In this document: positions 63,701 to 64,000 of the stretch, one piece after another
Position numbering within the stretch: position 1 is the stretch's first letter
Layout: each line of letters opens with the position of its first letter
Source of the DNA: PFJX01 sp031426735
Lineage (GTDB): Bacteria; Pseudomonadota; Gammaproteobacteria; Burkholderiales; Thiobacillaceae
Direction of reading: 5' to 3'
NCBI GenBank assembly: GCA_031426735.1
Contig: JASJPK010000029.1
Span: 1-64,000 of the forward strand
DNA: 64,000 nucleotides
Made by a program: the position numbers and the translations under genes
Notes under the pieces: generated by a model
Told to the model about the DNA's origin: nothing
Database searches by the model: none
The model's input: only the letters and a program-made list of their open reading frames with translations

Positions 63701-63705
63701 CGTGA
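48781..63705 (+). CDS. DUF4347/RTX/CARDB/RHS giant protein with RTX export cassette (contains sequence gap)
   Basis: The ATG at 48781 follows AGAAGA. As given it encodes 4,974 residues, but 100 Ns at 52024-52123 make length and frame across the gap uncertain. Domains: DUF4347 (~8-165, IISHGSIGSLQLGE, DILLYGCNVAQG); a beta-rich unknown region (~166-630); a Calx-beta-like domain (~634-741); RTX repeats with a duplicated GQDWxDGGSGTDSL module; an internal diverged export cassette ending SYQDFEIL (~1367); two He_PIG-like and two cadherin-like domains (~1375-1767); eight CARDB domains (~1767-2800) with a Gly-rich linker; a PPC domain (~2803-2905); RHS/YD repeats (~3220-3865); the RHS core (~3867-3970, DPIGFAGGINIYAY, YYDPSG); an AT-richer hydrophobic tip (~3971-4170); a conserved beta-rich DUF7619-like domain (~4170-4457); Ig-like domains; and the RTX cassette ending MLYSDLLVA. 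Likely a type I-exported surface or antibacterial giant; the function is inferred. Confidence 0.85.
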   Translation: MNNANTNQIVFIDSAVQDREIILASLGVGTPWYIINNNENGLKQMAAVLADYSGLNAIHIISHGSIGSLQLGESLVTLNTLENQEVVLSSIGNALTETGDILLYGCNVAQGAVGQTFIQQFAVATGADVAASIDLTGAVRFGGDWALESNTAAIEAPALAMGSDYVQTLGTTETLNFSVNDASLWSAGAGFSFNHTFNELVFSLNPINVSGAPSADILGSSLGLDYALNASNIEFGIPITVGLSAGVFDLNYPVNAQIGLPSQVRYGDTFTVFTSPGAAINPSMVIDGPSLELSMDAIFKADITGHLGLTWDLAGPSAADATAIWGTVNDDNIFTNSTKPINETIGLYDLTLDSSGLDHVLNQNGNITQSTQGSRTVFRNPFITFGSDIDLNGLDGTATVLVPDYSTLADFSVSLHQDAPMFYVELDVDDIAGWAVSLINPAAGELISRLDHEYRANLEVLGVDLGSAYEAGILSLNLMAGLSPALKVGLDVQNIGVTLTASTGEIHSGHLGDAFSFTSPTTGSMSITSSYSLEGAVTVTPGLYFNVGWEAKIIGAEGQIVGMDIPKFFDSGESGYLFNPSGDFYTKEYFPELLDISHPVSFDLSGKDYAVAWGETTTESSVSTPGMPVSLTVTLIGADRLEQQGVSLLDEGHAGTRSATFRVTRSGDLSASTQANYSFVLGNGIDASDFAGSLPANGSLTFASDESVKNVTLTINGDTIAEVDEQITFNLTSEARINTPVTTLVIYSDDGHLINGSGEIFGTVRDDVINSSSGNDFIFAGLGNDRIGCGSGQDWIDGGSGTDSLTVDLSAATETVRYVFWDGDGNSVYAASGTYWRLDFHYADSFDTLHTALASAATFEVRSGWSDWLSYSVDYGHANYRNVENVNLTGGSSADLLIAQGTGSYAGGAGTDTFYADWSAANGAIVWDNDLNPNGVTANGNIVSGMERLLLVTGWGDDEIVNVNAGTDNHLSTGEGNDRIHLGAGSDYVDAGNGNNDIQVGDGNDTVYAGTGNDSITTGRGQDWVDGGSGTDSLTVDLSAATETVRYVFWDGDGNSVYAASGTYWRLDFHYADSFDTLHTAXXXXXXXXXXXXXXXXXXXXXXXXXXXXXXXXXXNDTFNNTAVTTDDSFKTGAGNDTILAGGGTDFIDAGTGNDTLDGGAGDDILVGGDGDDTYIIDSHGDVVTENADEGRDAVLTTLDSYTLGDHLEDLTYTGGGNFSGAGNDVGNTLTGGAGNDVLSGVAGNDGLQGGLGNDTLTGGEGVDAFVFASQLDAATNVDRITDFVSGSDRIQLLKTRFSGFDFSGITTSDSFFHLGVTAQDADDRILYDAATGDIYYDADGSGEQTAIRFAVLDGLPTLSYQDFEILATGPRPDRPLDNASATEDLAFSLQVPANIFADPGVPLAYAAQRGDGSALPAWLHFDAASLTFSGTPVNEDVGVLTVRLTATDQDGLSGGANFTVTVLNTNDAPTLEQPIADQNAMETVAFDFLIQAGTFAEVDAGDRLTYSFTAIPGEGMVHPAWLSLDPATGRFTGTPSDAETGTLTIQVTATDTVGATASEEFVLTIQDFNQAPTRIDLAGNHVDENAANGTIIGTLSTTDPDAADTTHSYRLVDDAGGRFTLSGDQLLVADGGLLDYEQHGSHTLQVESTDMGGMRVTQSLLISLNNINEAPSSLHLTHAEVAENSLGGVEVGSLLASDPEPGDSHTYQLLDDAGGRFVLDGNQIQVALGATLDYETQSSHTIRVRATDGGGLSLEQDMVIRLTNQDVDLQVAAVTLPAGLSSIQAGASFELSWSIATQGNEPSVSSWVDRIYLDDPNTPGLDRHLGDYSITTALPLGVPVQRIQTLHLPEDVSGNYRVIVITDALNQIVETGAEAESNNERASGNTLAVHPIPTANLVLDSVTAPASAFTGRGIEVQWVVRNTGEAPTSSPYWYDQIWLSSDGILNGGDTLLATVQNPGYLDIGQSYRNSAALTLPTGIEGNYRILVQTDSHQYIPENGREADNIAAGGALAVLPIPLSELSDPAVVSVSAPAQVFSGQRIDISYRIENAGQAAISTGAPAWLENIYLSTDTQLDGGDTLLSSTWRYLSPAQLPQPNGASSFSVTESVVLPMYFSGDYHFLVQISPNAANSNVFTSNDLGFDAEPTQVRLTPPPDLDITAVTVPASAQTGHAFIFSYSVENSSATATPSDGWHDRFYLSSDTTFDPQSDIPLASVWHAGALNGSDSYGGTVEATLPVGIEGSYYVIGVTDAAGALFETDENNNIKISAPVDIVLRQPDLVVTAVSVPQTALAGKSLLVNWSVNNQGEGDTLVSSWKDLVILSTDTILGNSDDRILGAYNHIGVLGPNETYLRSAAVALPHNLSGEFHVYVAADGYDAVDEGSNETNNAREAGTSITSDGNSGGGSGGGTGGGTGGNTGGNTGTPIEIIVRQPADLQITTVDIPATVASGQPFSLSYGVTNTGSGKTETAYWFDQVILSSDAILGNADDQILAYVHHYGVLDPQQSYQGTATITLPIDLQGNFQVFIRADAGNAVAEAEAGESNNVSPSANLAVTLSPTADLAITTLAASAQAVSGQNLDLTWTVTNQGGGDATGGWYQSFYLSRDQILDKTSDIYLGYERGSALNAGATEDFQLAARIPNGVAGQYYLFAVADSGDSVYERGAEGNNTTFAATPVQIALPSTALDLLNSHITLPADGVPGQTISISYSASNQGANTITGGWQDALYLSRDTTWDIDDPLFARLNLSGPLEAGASFSQTATAQLPGLALGDYHVILRGDIRNQIPETSETNNLQVSLDIIHIDVESLIPGTADSGVLAQGESVYYRIDAAAGETLKVMFDRAVSEGRTELYIRHGEMPSRSDYDHAYKLADSPDQAIVIPSTRAGTYYVMAYNAAGDAGDYSIQADTLHFSIDELSQHQGSNQGQVTVRINGAEFTTHTAARLIGADGVEHSASQVLWKDGNELWATFDLRGLAIGAYDLRLADGDQSAHLDDAFTVTHGALGHVEYGMETPPALRPGQSGTVRVYYQNTGETDALAPLLTVSGNALLKLQGEAEFAGTSLQLLGINSEGPAGILPPGAQGSFQLVIQPAFSGGGTINLAISTPQPDQALDWDTLLETSRPDGIDPASWAQIKVNLIEQFGSTTGEYQARLAETATYLDQLEGRTADISQLFRLDFLRASAGGALLRGEEPSAMGIGRDFAWDIRATRLENGDVLVTLPGAQLLFAKQADGSYQGDSDSTLRETGGAFELLQPSGSHIAFNLDGSLASLQNSYGHRVRASYSEGRLAGIGADNGDSLAFSYNAAGRLIQQTDQDGRVVSFGYDADNLYLTSITTPLGTTQYAYVSEPGAARGQLSSITYTDGAVRHFEYDVQGRLSREYANDGAESISYSHVGVNEVIVNDASGDSIHLWLNQFGQIAQTEDALGRISQMRYDADGNLIGIVNADGGTGSISYDAAGNPLTAQDALGHTVAFSYEAVHGQLTSVTDQRGNPIAYGYDAYGNLNSITYADGSRETYSYDADGLLNIAVNRRGETINYQFDDQGQLTGKTYADGSSASFAYDARGNLTRATDADSDTTFAYDASDRLTRVDDGDGRWVAYEYDAVGRRSQISDQAGHVSNYSYDALGHLARVSDSGDNTIASYSYDASGRLSRGDNGNGTYTTYEYDAAGQLTHLVNHQADGTVSSRFDYSYDAAGHRTEVTTLDGATHYDYDPIGQLTGVTLPDGRHIESRYDAAGNRISVEDNGALTNYVANDLNQYTDVGDTAYHYDADGNLTSKTESGITTTYGYDAENRLVSVTTPTDTWAYEYDALGNRIASIHNDERTEYLLDPTGLVNVVGEYDGSGNLLAHYSHGLGLESMANPTAGSLYYDFDALGSTAGLSNAGGIYLNQYAYLPFGENVLTTEGVANAFEYVGQWGVMAEGNGLDYMRARFYSEGDGRFVQPDPIGFAGGINIYAYTTNSPVNYYDPSGMVKEGQVILGSISIVTSSVGYYVAVGAGTALATAGSPLLAAAAVTGILTITVYKTVGGIVSVITGLQDKESPISGAIFTDILGTQFGTVGKSAGGLIDIGIDLAIGSKVDSLGVVLSKSQNTLEFIDKTSGAMDVWFDFFEEANKFPGTPIDNPSYGQGSLDNSIVVPVIPPAYDPHDMNVNPTYGQGSLVQYGMIPVIAPRDPNDILGPQGYGEEHWVSSQNPLAYTIRYENQASATAPAQQVSITQKLDDDLNLASFRLGDFGWGDLVIDVPEGVSIYTTRIDLRDSQGYLVDVIAGVDVERHEAFWTFTTIDPATGEIPENPTIGFLPTNVVKGDGEGFVNYSIRLKSDAPTGTVIDAAATIVFSTQEPIDTPAIFNTLDRTLPESRTEGSATGPSDQPVPVNVSSTQFLVRWSGTDSGAALADYSIHVSDNGGAYIPWLTNTTETEALFEGQAGHSYAFYSVARDHAGNRETIPAQADLLVSVAADASLNDLSAPTILALTPAADGIYGIGQALEFSLHFSETVFVETGITPPALALTIGASNELASYVSGSGSDTLVFRHLVQSGAHDNDGIALGASLLLQGGNLRDAAGNPLSALDFTAQATPGIRINNLPTGTVAISGIPHLGETLTASNTLDDLDGLGAIAYQWKADSVDILGATGGSLTLTAAEAGKTIRVLARYNDGHGTPESVASAATAPVVSTHHGTHDNNHLTALTTHDTLIGGSGDDTYTVLARSNIVNEGPSEGSDTVRAPLSWTLGANLENLELLGTHRFSANGNSLDNSLTGNDAGNLLNGGRGADTLNGGAGNDTYVVDRASDVIQETGADTGDSVRSWVDWTLGDNLENLTLLGFKPLDGSGNSLNNRLTGNGRANALDGDDGNDTLNGASGNDTLTGGAGSDTFAFTTPLNAVRNVDTLTDFVSGTDKIELSSAIFREMGFSGSPSSDVFFHAGNAAQDADDRILYDQGNGALSYDADGSGALAAVRFAVLSGAPAMLYSDLLVA
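51181..51336 (+). repeat. 156-bp direct repeat, copy A (left of gap)
   Basis: Encodes GTDSLTVDLSAATETVRYVF and the following WDGDGNSVYAAS to FDTLHTA. By eye it is identical to 51868-52023, 687 bases downstream. Confidence 0.9.
51868..52023 (+). repeat. 156-bp direct repeat, copy B (runs into the gap)
   Basis: By eye it is the same sequence as copy A and stops exactly where the Ns begin, so the true repeat is probably longer. Confidence 0.9.
52024..52123. other. Assembly gap of 100 Ns inside gene 9
   Basis: A run of exactly 100 Ns is usually a placeholder of unknown size. It follows a perfect repeat, so a collapsed or unresolved RTX repeat is the likely cause. Frame continuity across it is not evidence of the true sequence. 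Confidence 0.97.
52285..52881 (+). repeat. Internal diverged export-cassette copy in gene 9
   Basis: GDGDDTYIIDSHGD, LEDLTYTGGGNFSGAGND, GNDTLTGGEG, TDFVSGSDRIQL, FFHLGVTAQDADDRILYD and YYDADG match the C-terminal cassette in order, but one LENL block is missing. It ends SYQDFEIL with no stop and continues in frame. Confidence 0.85.
60691..61260 (+). other. AT-richer RHS-tip-like segment inside gene 9
   Basis: Just after the RHS core (YYDPSGM) the base composition and codon choice become clearly AT-richer. The segment encodes two likely membrane-spanning stretches (residues ~3979-4034), a ~100-residue soluble part, and the repeated motif NPSYGQGSL / NPTYGQGSL. In RHS proteins this position holds the variable toxin or effector tip. 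No catalytic motif is recognised. Confidence 0.65.
62866..63705 (+). repeat. C-terminal RTX export cassette, gene 9 copy
   Basis: It starts GSGDDTYTVLARSNIV (close to gene 6), continues LLGTHRFSANGN (like genes 5 and 8), then LLGFKPLDGSGN (closer to genes 6 and 7), so it looks mosaic. Tail MLYSDLLVA. Confidence 0.9.
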
Positions 63706-63799
63706 CCGTGGCGCTGTTTCAGCCAATTCACGATTTTGGTCAGGCTGCTCAACGCGAATACACTTGCCGAACACAGCAAATTTATTCGGTTCTTAAGGT

Positions 63800-63900
63800 C
63801 GTCATTCCCGCGTAGACGGGAATCCAGATTCATCCGTCTAATCAGGCTTATATGAAACTGATTTGATCAATGAACTGGATTCCCGCCTGCGGGAATGACG
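63800..63900. repeat. ~100-bp inverted-repeat element (GTCATTCCCGCG family, copy 3)
   Basis: The left end GTCATTCCCGCG...CGGGAATCCAG and the right end CTGGATTCCCG...CGGGAATGACG are inverted copies around a ~50-base AT-rich centre, with no coding capacity. The layout is MITE-like or a pair of facing repeat elements. Confidence 0.75.
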
Positions 63901-63968
63901 TAATTCAAGGATTATCGCCAGATCGAATTTGCTCTGACTTGCCACAACCGCCCCGTGCCGTACCGATC

Positions 63969-64000
63969 ATGACCCGTAAAAAGCTCCCCATCGGCATTCA
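63969..64000 (+). CDS. Start of a gene, possibly AAA-ATPase-like/DUF1703 family (truncated by window end)
   Basis: Only the first ten codons are visible (MTRKKLPIGI, with CA beginning the next codon). KKLPIGIQ at the N-terminus is typical of AAA-ATPase-like/DUF1703 (PD-(D/E)XK) proteins, which often sit in accessory regions. No clear ribosome site is seen, so the call rests on the short N-terminal match. Confidence 0.4.
   Translation, partial: MTRKKLPIGI

Overview
The window is GC-rich DNA, apparently from a Gram-negative proteobacterium. A gamma- or betaproteobacterium is my best guess, based on RTX/type I secretion style proteins, LEPR-XLL and DUF4347 modules, and several families of proteobacterial intergenic palindromes. 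No rRNA, tRNA or housekeeping gene is present to place it more precisely. Almost the whole 64 kb encodes very large, modular, presumably secreted or surface proteins. No type I secretion ABC transporter, membrane-fusion protein or TolC homologue lies in the window.

Layout: (1) 1-10294, minus strand, runs off the left edge. It encodes more than 3,430 residues of a LEPR-XLL/CARDB protein carrying both a vanadium haloperoxidase/PAP2-like domain and a zinc metzincin motif. (2) 10567-11196, plus strand, encodes a small cysteine-rich exported protein. (3) 11832-17222 encodes a Bap-like repeat protein. (4) 17353-29700 encodes a 4,115-residue RTX/SwmB/cadherin-like protein whose N-terminal ~840 bp is an almost exact inverted copy of part of gene 1. 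(5) 29985-63705 holds five consecutive plus-strand genes that end in one shared ~280-residue RTX export cassette. Their passengers are a delta-60 propeller plus M10 zinc protease, a protein with two cyclophilin-type prolyl isomerase domains, two paralogous PPC-array M10 proteases, and a 4,974-residue DUF4347/RTX/CARDB/RHS giant. (6) A gene start at 63969 runs off the right edge and may belong to the AAA-ATPase-like/DUF1703 family.

Working model (inference): genes 5-9 form a family sharing one type I export signal, so one transporter encoded elsewhere could deliver proteases, prolyl isomerase and an RHS-bearing giant to the cell surface or medium. The locus has grown by duplication: tandem gene duplication (genes 7/8), tandem domain duplication (gene 6), inverted segment duplication (genes 1/4), internal module amplification (genes 3, 4, 9) and copying of the C-terminal cassette. 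The most unusual elements are the haloperoxidase plus metzincin in one polypeptide, the double cyclophilin RTX protein, and the RHS core with an AT-richer variable tip buried inside an RTX-terminated protein.

Caution: 52024-52123 is a run of 100 Ns inside gene 9, placed exactly where a long internal repeat recurs. The true length and frame there are unknown.
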